The notes under the pieces: generated by a model
What the model was told of the DNA's origin: nothing
The model's database searches: none
Seen by the model: only the letters and a program-made list of their open reading frames with translations
In this document: piece by piece, positions 37,203-46,291 of the stretch
Position numbering within the stretch: the first letter of the stretch is position 1
How the letters are laid out: every line of letters begins with the position of its first letter
Origin: Methylorubrum populi
GTDB lineage: Bacteria > Pseudomonadota > Alphaproteobacteria > Rhizobiales > Beijerinckiaceae
Direction: 5' to 3'
DNA: 64,000 nucleotides
Assembly (NCBI RefSeq): GCF_002355515.1
Contig: NZ_AP014809.1
Span: forward strand, 2,008,501 to 2,072,500
Program-made: the position numbers and the translations under genes

Positions 37203-38465
37203 ATGCGTTCGTCCGTTCCGTTCCTCTTCGCCGCTGGTCTCGCGACCGGCCTGACCGCGGCCCTCACCGTTCCCGGGCAGGCCCAGGAGCCGAAGGCGGC
37301 CACCGGCGAGCCGCAGCCGGGCGCGCCCGCCGCCGAGGCGCCCGCGCCGGTTCCCGGCTCCGAGACCCGCATCGCCGTGCTCTACCGCCCGGTGCCGGCC
37401 CCGTCCTCCTACGACGCGGAGGCCGATCCCGAGGATCTCGGAGTGGCGGGCGCCCGCATGGCGGTGAAGGACAACAACACCACCGGCCGCTTCACCAAGC
37501 AGACCTTCGCCCTCGACGAGGTCGCCCTCGACGAGGGACAGAACCCGGTCGAGGCCGCCAAGGGGTTGGCGGACAAGGGCGTGAGGTTCTTCGTGCTGGC
37601 GCTCCCCGCTGCCGAGGTGCTGGCGGTGGCCGACGCGCTGAAGGAGACTGGCGCCGTCGTGCTCAATGCCGGCGCGCCGGACGACCGGCTGCGCGGGGCC
37701 GATTGCCGCGCCAACCTGTTCCACGTGCTGCCGAGCCGCGCCATGCAGACGGATGCGCTGGCGCAGTACCTGACGCTGATGCGCTGGCGGAAGATCTTCC
37801 TGATCACCGGCCCGACCGAGCGCGACAAGGCCTATGCGGACGCGATGCGCAACTCCGCCCGCAAGTTCGGCCTCAAGATCACCGCGGAGAAGCCCTGGAC
37901 CTTCGGCCCCCTGGCCAAGGCCCGCGGCGATACGCCGACCCGGGCCGAGGCGATGGTGTTCACCCGCGGGCTCGACTACGACATGGCGATCGTCGCCGAC
38001 GAGGAGGGCGACTGGGGCGATTACGTCCCGTTCCGCACCGTCGATGCGCGGCCGGTCGGCGGCACGCAGGGGCTGATCGCCACCACCTGGCACCCGACCC
38101 TGGAGACCTGGGGCGCGGCCCAGGCGCAGAACCGCTTCCGGCGGCTCGCCGGCCGCCTGATGCGCCCACTCGACTATCAGGTCTGGGCGGCGGTCCGCAC
38201 GGTCGGCGAGGCGGCGACGCAGACGCGTAGCACCGATCCGGCGACGCTGGCGGCCCATCTGGTGAAGCCCGAATTCTCGCTGCCGGCCTACAAGGGCGTC
38301 TCGCTGACCTACCGGCCCTGGGATCATCAGCTGCGCCAGCCCATCATCGTGGTGCAGCCCAAGGCGATGGTCTCGGTGGCGCCCGAGCAGGGCTTCATCC
38401 ACCAGCGCACGCCGCTCGACACGCTCGGCGCCGACGAGCCGGAGACCGCGTGCAAGCTCCGGTGA
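37203..38465 (+). CDS. lutA: Periplasmic binding protein of the lanthanide transporter, LutA
   Basis: A 420-residue exported protein of the branched-chain amino acid binding-protein type (Peripla_BP_6), signal peptide ending G-Q-A-Q. An ATG at 37182 would add seven residues. In the M. extorquens lut cluster the binding protein, ATPase (LutE) and permease (LutF) form the transporter carrying lanthanide across the inner membrane. Family members also occur with PQQ alcohol dehydrogenases in other bacteria. Confidence 0.88.
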   Translation: MRSSVPFLFAAGLATGLTAALTVPGQAQEPKAATGEPQPGAPAAEAPAPVPGSETRIAVLYRPVPAPSSYDAEADPEDLGVAGARMAVKDNNTTGRFTKQTFALDEVALDEGQNPVEAAKGLADKGVRFFVLALPAAEVLAVADALKETGAVVLNAGAPDDRLRGADCRANLFHVLPSRAMQTDALAQYLTLMRWRKIFLITGPTERDKAYADAMRNSARKFGLKITAEKPWTFGPLAKARGDTPTRAEAMVFTRGLDYDMAIVADEEGDWGDYVPFRTVDARPVGGTQGLIATTWHPTLETWGAAQAQNRFRRLAGRLMRPLDYQVWAAVRTVGEAATQTRSTDPATLAAHLVKPEFSLPAYKGVSLTYRPWDHQLRQPIIVVQPKAMVSVAPEQGFIHQRTPLDTLGADEPETACKLR

Positions 38466-38643
38466 CCGCCCGCGTGGGCCGGTTCGACGCCGGAGGGAAG
38501 ACGATGCGGCAATCGACCGCCCGGCAAGCCGCCCCCCTTCGCCCTTTTTTGTTTTGAGCGGTGTGGCCGTCAGCGTCATGTCGCTGAAACCGATTCCGAT
38601 GCGGGCGCGCAGAGACGCGCCGAAGACGACAGGGAGGACGCCG

Positions 38644-39630
38644 ATGGTCGCTCGTTTGAGGGCGGGGCTGAGTTGCGCGGTGCTGGCAGGCGCTTGGTTC
38701 GGCGCGGTCGGGACGGCGCAGGCCTTCACCGCCTACGTCACCAACGAGAAGGCCAACACGGTCTCGGTGATCGACACCGAAACCATGGCGGTGACCGGGA
38801 CCTGGAAGGTCGGGCGGCGCCCCCGCGGCGTGACGCTCTCCAAGGACGACAAGGAACTCTTCGTCTGCGCCAGCGACGACGACCGCATCGACGTGCTCGA
38901 CACGGCCACCGGTAAGGTGGTGCGCTCGCTGCGCTCGGGCCCCGATCCGGAGCAGTTCATCCTCGATCAGAGCGGCAACCCGCTCTACGTCGCCAACGAG
39001 GACGACAGCCAAGTCACCATCATCGATATCGAGAAGAACAAGGTGCTGGCCGAGATCCCGGTCGGCGTCGAGCCGGAGGGGATGGGGCTGTCGCCGGACG
39101 GCAAGGTTCTCGTGAACACCTCCGAGACCACCAACATGGCCCACTTCATCGACACCAAGACCTTCGAGGTGATCGACAACGTGCTGGTGGATGCCCGGCC
39201 GCGCTTCGCCGAGTTCTCCTCGGACGGCAAGTTCCTCTGGGTCTCGGCCGAGGTTGGGGGCACGGTCTCGGTGATCGATGTCGCCACCCGCAAGGTCATC
39301 AAGAAGATCACCTTCAAGATCCCGAGCGTCACCGACGAGCAGATCCAGCCCGTCGGCGTGCGCCTGACCAAGGACGGTTCCAAGGCCTTCGTGGCCCTCG
39401 GACCGGCCAACCGCGTCGCCGTGGTCGATGCCAAGACCTACGAGGTGCAGAAGTACCTGCCCGTGGGCCAGCGCGTCTGGCAGCTCGCCTTCACCCCCGA
39501 CGAGAAGCAGCTCTTCACCACCAACGGCACTTCCAACGACGTCTCGGTGATCGACGTCGAGGGGCTGAAGGTGGTCAAGAGCATCCCGGTCGGGCTGCTG
39601 CCCTGGGGCGTGGCGATCTCGCGGAAATGA
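38644..39630 (+). CDS. lutB: Exported beta-propeller LutB
   Basis: A 328-residue protein starting at 38644 behind GGGAGGA; signal peptide ends A-Q-A-F. Repeated blades Y-V-T-N-E-K, Y-V-A-N-E-D, V-S-V-I-D make a YncE-like propeller. Named by position in the lut cluster; function not established by sequence. Similar in type to the propeller at 30414-31529. Confidence 0.82.
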   Translation: MVARLRAGLSCAVLAGAWFGAVGTAQAFTAYVTNEKANTVSVIDTETMAVTGTWKVGRRPRGVTLSKDDKELFVCASDDDRIDVLDTATGKVVRSLRSGPDPEQFILDQSGNPLYVANEDDSQVTIIDIEKNKVLAEIPVGVEPEGMGLSPDGKVLVNTSETTNMAHFIDTKTFEVIDNVLVDARPRFAEFSSDGKFLWVSAEVGGTVSVIDVATRKVIKKITFKIPSVTDEQIQPVGVRLTKDGSKAFVALGPANRVAVVDAKTYEVQKYLPVGQRVWQLAFTPDEKQLFTTNGTSNDVSVIDVEGLKVVKSIPVGLLPWGVAISRK

Positions 39631-39716
39631 GTTCATTTCGCCGACGAAGGCCTCGTCCCGCAGGGCGCGGCTTTCGGACAAGGGCGATGCAAGAATAAGA
39701 TTCCGGAGGAAACGAC

Positions 39717-40151
39717 ATGAAGTGGACGACGCGCCTCGGCCTCGCCGCCGCGGCCCTGATGCTCGCCGGTGCCCCGGCGGGCGCCCTCGACCTCACCAAG
39801 AAGCGGCAGAACCTGCCCGACCTCGTCCTCGGCAACGAGGAGGGCAACGACTTCGTGGTCGAGAACAAGGATATCGAGCTGGAGGCCGGAAAGGCCTACC
39901 GTCTGCGCATCGTCGCCAAGGGGCGGCAGGAATACAAATTCTACGCGCCCGAGTTCTTCCGCTACATCTGGTTCAACCAGATCGTGATCGAGCACAAGGA
40001 GATCCACGGCGGCGGCCCGCCCGACCATCTCGAGTTCGACGATCCCGGCGAGATCGCCATCGAGTTCGTCGCCATCAAGCCCGGCGCCTACAAGTGGTAC
40101 GCGCAAGGTTTGGAGGAGAAGGGCATGGCCGGCACGATTACGGTGAAGTGA
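39717..40151 (+). CDS. lutC: Cupredoxin-like exported protein LutC
   Basis: A 144-residue protein with signal peptide ending A-G-A-L. The rest resembles a cupredoxin barrel (A-I-K-P-G-A-Y-K-W-Y, G-M-A-G-T-I-T-V-K) but has no cysteine, so it lacks a type 1 copper site. Many acidic residues. Its stop is separated by one base from lutD. Confidence 0.82.
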   Translation: MKWTTRLGLAAAALMLAGAPAGALDLTKKRQNLPDLVLGNEEGNDFVVENKDIELEAGKAYRLRIVAKGRQEYKFYAPEFFRYIWFNQIVIEHKEIHGGGPPDHLEFDDPGEIAIEFVAIKPGAYKWYAQGLEEKGMAGTITVK

Positions 40152-40152
40152 G

Positions 40153-40554
40153 ATGAGACATCTCATGAGACGCACACGGAACACCCTCTCCCATCTGCGG
40201 GAGAGGGTGCCGGCGGAGCAGGCGGGAGAGGGGCCGGCTCCGCACTGTCCGGAAGCGGCGCTCCCCTCACCCGACCCCCTTCGGGGGCCACCCTCTCCCG
40301 CGGAGGGGAGAGGGGCTTTTGCCGGCGCCCTCCTGGCCACCTTCCTCCTCACGCCCCCCGCCTTTGCCGACGACAAGGCGGCCTGCGCCGAGGGCATCGG
40401 CGCGGTGAAGGCGCAGGTGGAAAAGCTGGCGCCGGACGCCGTGCCGCAGAAGCTCAAGCGCGCCCTGAAGATCGCCGAGCGCGAGCAGGGCGAGGGCGAG
40501 TTCGACGAGTGCCTGGAGGCCCTCGACGACGCGAAGCGGGCGCTGCCGAAATGA
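40153..40554 (+). CDS. lutD: Small exported protein LutD with repeat-encoded N-region
   Basis: A 133-residue precursor. The first 10 residues are followed by about 44 encoded by repeat copy 4, then a hydrophobic segment L-L-A-T-F-L-L-T-P-P-A-F-A and a mature domain of about 60 residues with two cysteines and charged helices. No alternative ATG, GTG or TTG lies between repeat and hydrophobic segment. Whether this long, proline-rich n-region still permits export is open. The stop overlaps lutE. Confidence 0.78.
   Translation: MRHLMRRTRNTLSHLRERVPAEQAGEGPAPHCPEAALPSPDPLRGPPSPAEGRGAFAGALLATFLLTPPAFADDKAACAEGIGAVKAQVEKLAPDAVPQKLKRALKIAEREQGEGEFDECLEALDDAKRALPK
40184..40315. repeat. Palindromic repeat, copy 4 (inside lutD), inner segment inverted
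   Basis: About 132 bp. Outer arms match the other copies, but the inner part reads GCCGGCTCCGC ... GGAAGCGGCGCT, the reverse complement of the order in copies 1-3. Open in frame through lutD. Confidence 0.9.
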
Positions 40555-41300
40555 GCGCGGCCCTCGACGTCGCCGGCGTCAGCCACCGCTTCGGCCAGCG
40601 CGCCGCGCTCGCCGACGTGTCGCTGACCGTCGAGCGCGGGCATTTCATGGCCCTGCTCGGGCCCAACGGCGCGGGCAAGACCACGCTGTTCTCGGTGATC
40701 ACCCGGCTCTACAACAATCAGGAGGGCCGGGTCTCGATCCTCGGCCATCCCCTCGACCGGGAGCCGTCGCGGGCGCTGGCCGGCCTCGGCGTGGTGTTCC
40801 AGGCCCGCACCCTGGATACCGACCTCACCGTCGCGCAGAACCTGCACTACCACGCCAGCCTGCACGGCATCGGCCGGGCGGCGGCGCGGGCCCGCATCGA
40901 GGCTCTGCTCGCCCGCGTCGGCCTTGCCGAGCGGCGCGACGACAAGATCCGGACGCTGTCCGGCGGCCAGTCGCGGCGCATCGAGATCGCCCGCTCGCTG
41001 ATCCACGCGCCGCGCCTGCTTCTGCTCGACGAGCCGACCGTCGGCCTCGACCTCGAATCGCGCGCCGACATCGTCGCCATCGTCCGCGCCCTGGTGCGGG
41101 AAGAAGGCCTGTCGGTGTTGTGGGCGACCCATATCTTCGAGGAGATTTCTCCCGAAGATGATGCGGTGGTCCTGCACAAGGGGCGCATTGTCGCCCGCGG
41201 GCGCGCCGGGGAGATCGGCGGACCCGGCGAGACCCTGGAGGCCGCCTTCCGCCGCCTCGTGGCCGAGCCCGACAGACGCGCCGTGAAATCTGCCGCATGA
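40551..41300 (+). CDS. lutE: ABC transporter ATPase LutE
   Basis: A 249-residue ATPase: Walker A G-P-N-G-A-G-K-T-T, signature L-S-G-G-Q-S-R-R, Walker B L-L-L-L-D-E-P-T-V-G, switch H in W-A-T-H-I. Belongs to the ABC-2 type export/import group that pairs with LutF-like permeases, as in PQQ-alcohol gene clusters. ATGA overlap with lutD. Confidence 0.92.
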   Translation: MSAALDVAGVSHRFGQRAALADVSLTVERGHFMALLGPNGAGKTTLFSVITRLYNNQEGRVSILGHPLDREPSRALAGLGVVFQARTLDTDLTVAQNLHYHASLHGIGRAAARARIEALLARVGLAERRDDKIRTLSGGQSRRIEIARSLIHAPRLLLLDEPTVGLDLESRADIVAIVRALVREEGLSVLWATHIFEEISPEDDAVVLHKGRIVARGRAGEIGGPGETLEAAFRRLVAEPDRRAVKSAA

Positions 41301-41310
41301 GTTCCCTGGC

Positions 41311-42192
41311 ATGAGCGCGTCCTCGAACCCCACCGCGGCGAGCCCGGCGAAACCCGCTCCCCATGCGGGCCGCCTCGACGCGGTCGGCTACCTCATCGCG
41401 CTCGGCGGCATCGTGCGCCGCGAGTTGCTGCGCTTCTTCCACCAGAAGGAGCGCTTCTTCTCGGCGATGGTCCGCCCGCTGGTCTGGCTGTTCATCTTCG
41501 CGGCGGGCTTCCGCAACACGCTCGGCACGTCGATCACGCCGCCCTACGAGACCTACGTGCTCTACGAGGCCTACGTGGTGCCGGGGCTGGCCGTGATGAT
41601 CCAGCTCTTCAACGGCATGCAATCCTCGCTCTCGATGGTCTACGACCGCGAGGTCGGGTCGATGAAGGTGCTGCTGACCTCGCCCTATCCGCGCTGGACG
41701 CTGCTGCTCGCCAAGCTGATCGCCGGGGTGAGCGTCTCGATCGTGCAGGCCTACGCGTTCCTCGCCATCGCGTGGTTCTGGGAGACCGGCATTCCGCCGA
41801 TCGGCTACCTCGCCGCTCTGCCGGCCTTCCTGGCTTCGGGGCTGATGCTCGGGGCGATCGGCCTGTTCCTGTCCTCGCTGGTGCGGCAGCTCGAGAACTT
41901 CGCGAGCGTCATGAATTTCGTGATCTTCCCGATGTTCTTTGCCTCTTCTGCCCTATATCCGCTCTGGCAGGTGCGGGCATCGAGCGAGTGGCTCTATCTC
42001 ATCTGCCAGGCCAACCCGTTCACCCACGCGGTCGAGCTGGTGCGTTTCGCCCTCTACGGGCGCTTCGAGCCGGTCGCCTGCGCCGTCGTGGTCGGCACCG
42101 GCCTCCTGTTCTTCACCCTCGCCGTGATCGCCTACGATCCGGGCCGCGGCATCATGGCCCGGCGCGGCGGACCGGCCGGCGAGGCCGCCTGA
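41311..42192 (+). CDS. lutF: ABC-2 type permease LutF
   Basis: A 293-residue membrane protein with about six hydrophobic segments and the ABC-2 signature region (M-K-V-L-L-T-S-P-Y-P-R-W). Permeases of this type are usually exporters, which is odd for a system proposed to import lanthanide; the direction rests on genetic work in M. extorquens, not on sequence. Ten bases after lutE. Confidence 0.9.
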   Translation: MSASSNPTAASPAKPAPHAGRLDAVGYLIALGGIVRRELLRFFHQKERFFSAMVRPLVWLFIFAAGFRNTLGTSITPPYETYVLYEAYVVPGLAVMIQLFNGMQSSLSMVYDREVGSMKVLLTSPYPRWTLLLAKLIAGVSVSIVQAYAFLAIAWFWETGIPPIGYLAALPAFLASGLMLGAIGLFLSSLVRQLENFASVMNFVIFPMFFASSALYPLWQVRASSEWLYLICQANPFTHAVELVRFALYGRFEPVACAVVVGTGLLFFTLAVIAYDPGRGIMARRGGPAGEAA

Positions 42193-42202
42193 GAGACCTC
42201 CC

Positions 42203-42844
42203 ATGATCCTTCGTGCGACCCTCGGCTCCGTCCGTGCCCCGCTCTGTCTTGTCCTCGCCCTCGCGGCGGCGCCAGCTCTGGCGCAGCCCAAGGCTGATCC
42301 GGACTGGCCCTGCGTCCAGCGCAAGGTGACGACTCTGGGCTACGGCTCGTTCTGGACCGGACCCGACCTCGCCGAGGCCGGGGAATGGGGCAACGACCGC
42401 GAGGCGGCCCAGCTCGCCCGCAAGCTCGCCTCCCGCCGCACCGAACTGCGCGAGGTCGACACCCTGCTCGACGAGTTCACGGCGAAGCTCGATCCGGCCG
42501 AGAAGGGCAAGCGGCTCACCCGCGTCTTCGCCGGGGTGTTCGAGATCATCAACGGCGAGCGCAACACCGTCATGAGCGGCATCAGCCGCTACGCGCAGGG
42601 CCAGCGCCGGCTCGCCGAGCGCATCCGCGACGAGGCGGACAAGGTGAGCGAGCTCAAGGACAGCCCGGAATCCGATCCCACCAAGGTCGCCTCCAAGGAG
42701 GTCGCGGATCTGGAAAGCCAGTTCAACTGGGATCGGCGCATCTTCGACGAGCGGAATCAATCGGTCTCGTACGTCTGCGAGGTACCGACGATCCTCGAGC
42801 AGCGCCTGGGCGAGGTCGCCCGCCGCATCCAGTCCCGCATCTGA
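42203..42844 (+). CDS. lutG: Exported helical protein LutG
   Basis: A 213-residue protein with signal peptide ending A-L-A-Q, two cysteines (W-P-C near the mature start and Y-V-C-E near the end) and a long charged helical middle. No family recognised. Named by position as the last gene before lutH. Confidence 0.8.
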   Translation: MILRATLGSVRAPLCLVLALAAAPALAQPKADPDWPCVQRKVTTLGYGSFWTGPDLAEAGEWGNDREAAQLARKLASRRTELREVDTLLDEFTAKLDPAEKGKRLTRVFAGVFEIINGERNTVMSGISRYAQGQRRLAERIRDEADKVSELKDSPESDPTKVASKEVADLESQFNWDRRIFDERNQSVSYVCEVPTILEQRLGEVARRIQSRI

Positions 42845-43451
42845 AGCGAGACCGGGCCGGTCTCGGACACCGCCGCCGCCGTACGCGCGGCTGCCGCCGG
42901 ATCGCATCGAGCCGCTTCCATCCCATCGTCAAATCGCCCTCGGCGCCGATGCCTAGAGCGCATTCCGACGAAGTGGTCACCGGTTCGTCGAAAGAAGGCG
43001 CGCCAAAACAATGAGCGAGAGACGCCGGCCTGATGCAATCAGGTCGGATACGGCTCTAGCCGGTCTCCGCTCAATCGAAGCGGTCAGCCCGCACGGTGCC
43101 CGAGCGAGGGCCAGGCCGCCATTCCGTGACGATGATCGGGTGCGTGGGAGCGTTCGCGCGCGCAGGCTGCCCGTCCGCGATCGAATCGATCATTTTTCTT
43201 CGCGGCCGTTGGATGAAAGTATCGGCTCGAACGTAATCGGGATCTATTGCCGAAACGTCCCGGCATCGACAGGACAATGATCCATAAAGCCTTGCTGCGA
43301 CTAGAGAAATATGTTGCCGTAACAGCACGCGCCCACGAGAAGATTGAGCGCTTCATCATAAAGGGCCCGAAAGAAGGCGCTGGCCAATTGTGGCGCTTCC
43401 CCGCCTCCAGCAACAGTCGGCAACGGTCTCTCCGGAGGCCGACAAGCACGA
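42845..43451 (+). promoter_or_regulatory. Upstream region of lutH
   Basis: 607 bp without a convincing gene. It holds a perfect hairpin CGAGACCGG/CCGGTCTCG at 42847-42865 without T-run, an extragenic repeat at 42954-43013, and an AT-richer part from 43190 that may carry the lutH promoter. An open frame from 43277 reads into lutH but has no family features. Confidence 0.5.
42954..43013. repeat. Dispersed extragenic repeat with CGACGAA/TTCGTCG arms
   Basis: Centre CGACGAAGTGGTCACCGG followed by TTCGTCG, then AAAGAAGGCGCG and AAAACAA. I recognise this as a very common intergenic element type of Methylobacterium and Bradyrhizobium-like genomes. One copy only in this window. Confidence 0.6.
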
Positions 43452-45989
43452 ATGAAAAAGGGCTGGGGAATGACAATGCGGGTGCTGCGAGGCAGCCTCA
43501 TCGCATCGGTTGCGCTGCTTCCGGGGCAGGTGTTGGCGCAGAGCGCAGGTGGCGGGCAGGCTGTCACGCTGGAGGAGATCAGCGTCGTCTCGAATACGCC
43601 GGTCGCGGCTTCGCGCCGGATCGTGGCGACGCCGACCGCGTCGGGTCTGCGTGAGACCGTCGTGCTCGACGGCATCGACCGTAACAAGCTGCCGCAGAAC
43701 ACGAGCGTGCTGACGGCGGCCGATGTCTCACGAGTCGGCTTTCCGAGCACGGTTCGGGCACTCGACGAGCGGATCGGCTCGATCAGCATCAACAACGCGC
43801 AGGGCAATCCCTTCCAGCCGACGATCACCTATCGCGGCTTCGAGGCCTCGCCGCTCGGCGGCTCGCCGCAGGGCGTCGCGGTCTATCTGAACGGCGCCCG
43901 CTTCAACACCTCGTTCGGCGATACCGTGCAGTGGGATCTGATCCCCGACATCGCCGTCGACCGGATCGAGCTGGAGGGCTCCAACCCTGCCTTCGGCCTC
44001 AACGCCCTGGGCGGCGCGCTCGCGGTGTCGCTGAAGAACGGCTTCACCTACCAAGGCACCGAGATCAACGCTCTCGGCGGCTCCTTCGGCCGCGGCGCGA
44101 TCGCGTTCCAGCACGGCCAGCGCATCGACAATATCGGTCTGTACGTCGCCGGTACCAAGCTCGGCGAGGAGGGCTGGCGGCGCCACTCGCCGTCGCGCCT
44201 CAACCAGATCTACGCCGACCTCGGCGTGCAGGCGGAGCGGGGCGAGTTCCACTTCAACGTGATCGGCGCCAGCAACAGCCTGACCGGCAACGGCACCGCC
44301 CCGGTCGAACTCCTGAAGGTCGATCGCAGCGACGTCTTCACCTATCCCGACCAGACCAAGAACGACTTCCTGCGCTTCCAGCTCTCCGGCACCTACGACG
44401 TCACGCCGACGATCAGCGTGCAGGGCAACGCCTATTACGGCCTGTTCCGGCAGCGCACCGCCAACGGCGATGCGGCCGATGTCGAGAACTGCGAGGACGA
44501 TGAGCGTTTCGTCTGCGCCGAGGGCGCGGACGACAACCAGTTCTTCCTGCGCGACCGCACCGGCAATCCCGTGCGGGCAGACCGGCTGCGCACCTTCAAC
44601 TTCGGGGCGGTCAACCCGATCTTCGCCGACCGCTTCGACGAGGGCGGCCCCTACGCCTTCCTCAACCAGACCCGCACCGACACCGACAATTTCGGCGCCA
44701 CCGTCCAGACCGTGGTGCGCGAGCCGCTGTTCGGCCTGCCGAACCGCTTCGTCCTCGGCGGCTCCTACGACGGCGGCCGGACGCGCTTCACGGCGGACAA
44801 CTCGATCGGCGGCCTCACCTTCGACCGCGGCTTCTCGCCCCCCGGGATCGTGGTCTCGAGCGACGACGGCATCATCACCCCGGTCTCCGTGCGCTCCTCG
44901 AACGATTACGGCGGCATCTACTTCACCAACAACACCGACCTCACCGATCGGCTGACGCTGACGCTGCAGGGCCGGTTCAACATGGCCAAGATCATCCTGC
45001 GCGATCAGATCGGCACCGCGCTCAACGGCGACCACTACTACCAGCGCTTCAATCCCGGCGTCGGCGCGACCTACAAGATCATCCCCGACTACCTCGTCGC
45101 CTACGGCGGCTACACCGAGGCCAACCGCGCCCCGACCCCGGCGGAGCTCTCCTGCGCCGATCCGGCGGCGCCCTGCTCGCTCACCAACTTCTTCGTCGGC
45201 GATCCGCCGCTGAAGCAGGTCGTGGCGCGCACGGTCGAGGCGGGTGTCCGCGGCCGCATCCCGCAGCCCGACGACCTGTTCGGCGGCATCCTGTCGTGGA
45301 AGGCCGGCTTCTTCTCGACCCGCAACGACGACGACATCCTGTTCGTGCCGGCCCCCGACACGATCGGTCGCGCCTATTTCCGCAACGTCGGTTCGACCAA
45401 GCGCCAGGGCGTCGAGGCGAGCCTGTTCTACAACGCGCCGCGCTGGAACGCCTTCGTCGACTACGCCTTCGTCGACGCGACCTTCGAGTCGCCCGTTGAA
45501 CTCGCGGCCCCCGGCAACCCGTTCAACAGCGCGGGCGGCGACGAGAGCGGCGTCGTGCTCGTGCGTCCGGGCAACCGCCTGCCCGGCGTCGCGCCGCACC
45601 AGCTCAAGGTCGGCGTGCAGTATCAGGTGACGCCGGAATGGCGGATCGGCGCGCTCGCCCGCTTCGCCACGGGCAAGTTCCTCGTCGGCGACCCGACCAA
45701 TCAGAACAAGACCACCGGCGACTACGCCGTGTTCGGCTTCAACACCAGCTACCGCATCGCGCCGAATATCGAGCTCTACGGCTTCGTCGAGAACGCCTTC
45801 AACGCGCGCTACGCCACCTTCGGCACCTTCTCGCCGGTGGACGAGGTGCCGATCGTCCGGGTGCCCAACGCAACCTCGAACCGCAGCCTCGCGCCCGGCG
45901 CGCCGGTGGCGGCCTTCGGCGGCCTGCGCATCCTGTTCGAGCCGCCGCCGCCGGCTCCGGTGGTGGAGCCGCTGGTCCGCAAGGGCTGA
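43452..45989 (+). CDS. lutH: TonB-dependent lanthanide receptor LutH
   Basis: An 845-residue outer membrane receptor. After a signal peptide (V-L-A-Q near residue 30) comes a TonB-box-like E-E-I-S-V-V-S, a plug domain to about residue 210 (G-F-E-A-S-P-L-G-G, N-P-A-F-G-L-N-A-L-G-G-A) and a 22-strand barrel. It probably imports lanthanide bound to an unknown lanthanophore. It ends with a proline-rich tail after the last strand (L-R-I-L-F-E), unusual because TonB receptors normally end in an aromatic residue. GGAGG lies 13 bases before the start. Confidence 0.92.
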   Translation: MKKGWGMTMRVLRGSLIASVALLPGQVLAQSAGGGQAVTLEEISVVSNTPVAASRRIVATPTASGLRETVVLDGIDRNKLPQNTSVLTAADVSRVGFPSTVRALDERIGSISINNAQGNPFQPTITYRGFEASPLGGSPQGVAVYLNGARFNTSFGDTVQWDLIPDIAVDRIELEGSNPAFGLNALGGALAVSLKNGFTYQGTEINALGGSFGRGAIAFQHGQRIDNIGLYVAGTKLGEEGWRRHSPSRLNQIYADLGVQAERGEFHFNVIGASNSLTGNGTAPVELLKVDRSDVFTYPDQTKNDFLRFQLSGTYDVTPTISVQGNAYYGLFRQRTANGDAADVENCEDDERFVCAEGADDNQFFLRDRTGNPVRADRLRTFNFGAVNPIFADRFDEGGPYAFLNQTRTDTDNFGATVQTVVREPLFGLPNRFVLGGSYDGGRTRFTADNSIGGLTFDRGFSPPGIVVSSDDGIITPVSVRSSNDYGGIYFTNNTDLTDRLTLTLQGRFNMAKIILRDQIGTALNGDHYYQRFNPGVGATYKIIPDYLVAYGGYTEANRAPTPAELSCADPAAPCSLTNFFVGDPPLKQVVARTVEAGVRGRIPQPDDLFGGILSWKAGFFSTRNDDDILFVPAPDTIGRAYFRNVGSTKRQGVEASLFYNAPRWNAFVDYAFVDATFESPVELAAPGNPFNSAGGDESGVVLVRPGNRLPGVAPHQLKVGVQYQVTPEWRIGALARFATGKFLVGDPTNQNKTTGDYAVFGFNTSYRIAPNIELYGFVENAFNARYATFGTFSPVDEVPIVRVPNATSNRSLAPGAPVAAFGGLRILFEPPPPAPVVEPLVRKG

Positions 45990-46053
45990 GCCGGGCCCGG
46001 CATCACGGCCCAATCCAGACCGGTCCCGGTCCGGAAAGTCTCGCAAGGGTTGC

Positions 46054-46090
46054 AAGCGGCGCGGTTCTCCGGAACCGCGCCGCTTCTATA
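46054..46090 (+). terminator. Terminator after lutH
   Basis: A perfect 14-bp stem AAGCGGCGCGGTTC / GAACCGCGCCGCTT with TCCG loop, followed by CTATAT. It separates lutH from lanM, which therefore probably has its own promoter within 46091-46276. Confidence 0.85.
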
Positions 46091-46291
46091 TGGACCGGGC
46101 AGGCGAGGATGTCCGAGACCGCGAGACGCGCCGTTTCCGCTCCGCCTATTGCCAAATCATCCCGGGCAAGTTACGCAATCGCAGCGAGGCCGAGCGGCCG
46201 CTTTGCCGAGGGCGGGCGGTTGCGCACGGCTCTGCGATTTTGCCGTCCGCCCGGCTCCGGCCGGGCCACTTCGACCAGGAGTTTGCCCCCA

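Noticed and set aside
25591..40315. CRISPR array
   Set aside because: The four repeat copies are kilobases apart, palindromic and without spacers; no cas genes are present.
42847..42865. Intrinsic terminator after lutG
   Set aside because: The palindrome is perfect but has a one-base loop and no T-run, so termination cannot be claimed.
43277..43654. Plus-strand open frame leading into lutH in another frame
   Set aside because: The first part is in the non-coding leader and the rest is out of frame with lutH; no family features and poor ribosome site.
43728..46055. 775-codon open frame antisense to lutH
   Set aside because: Same antisense artefact; composition is A/G/V/D/E rich with no signal or domain, opposite a clear TonB receptor.
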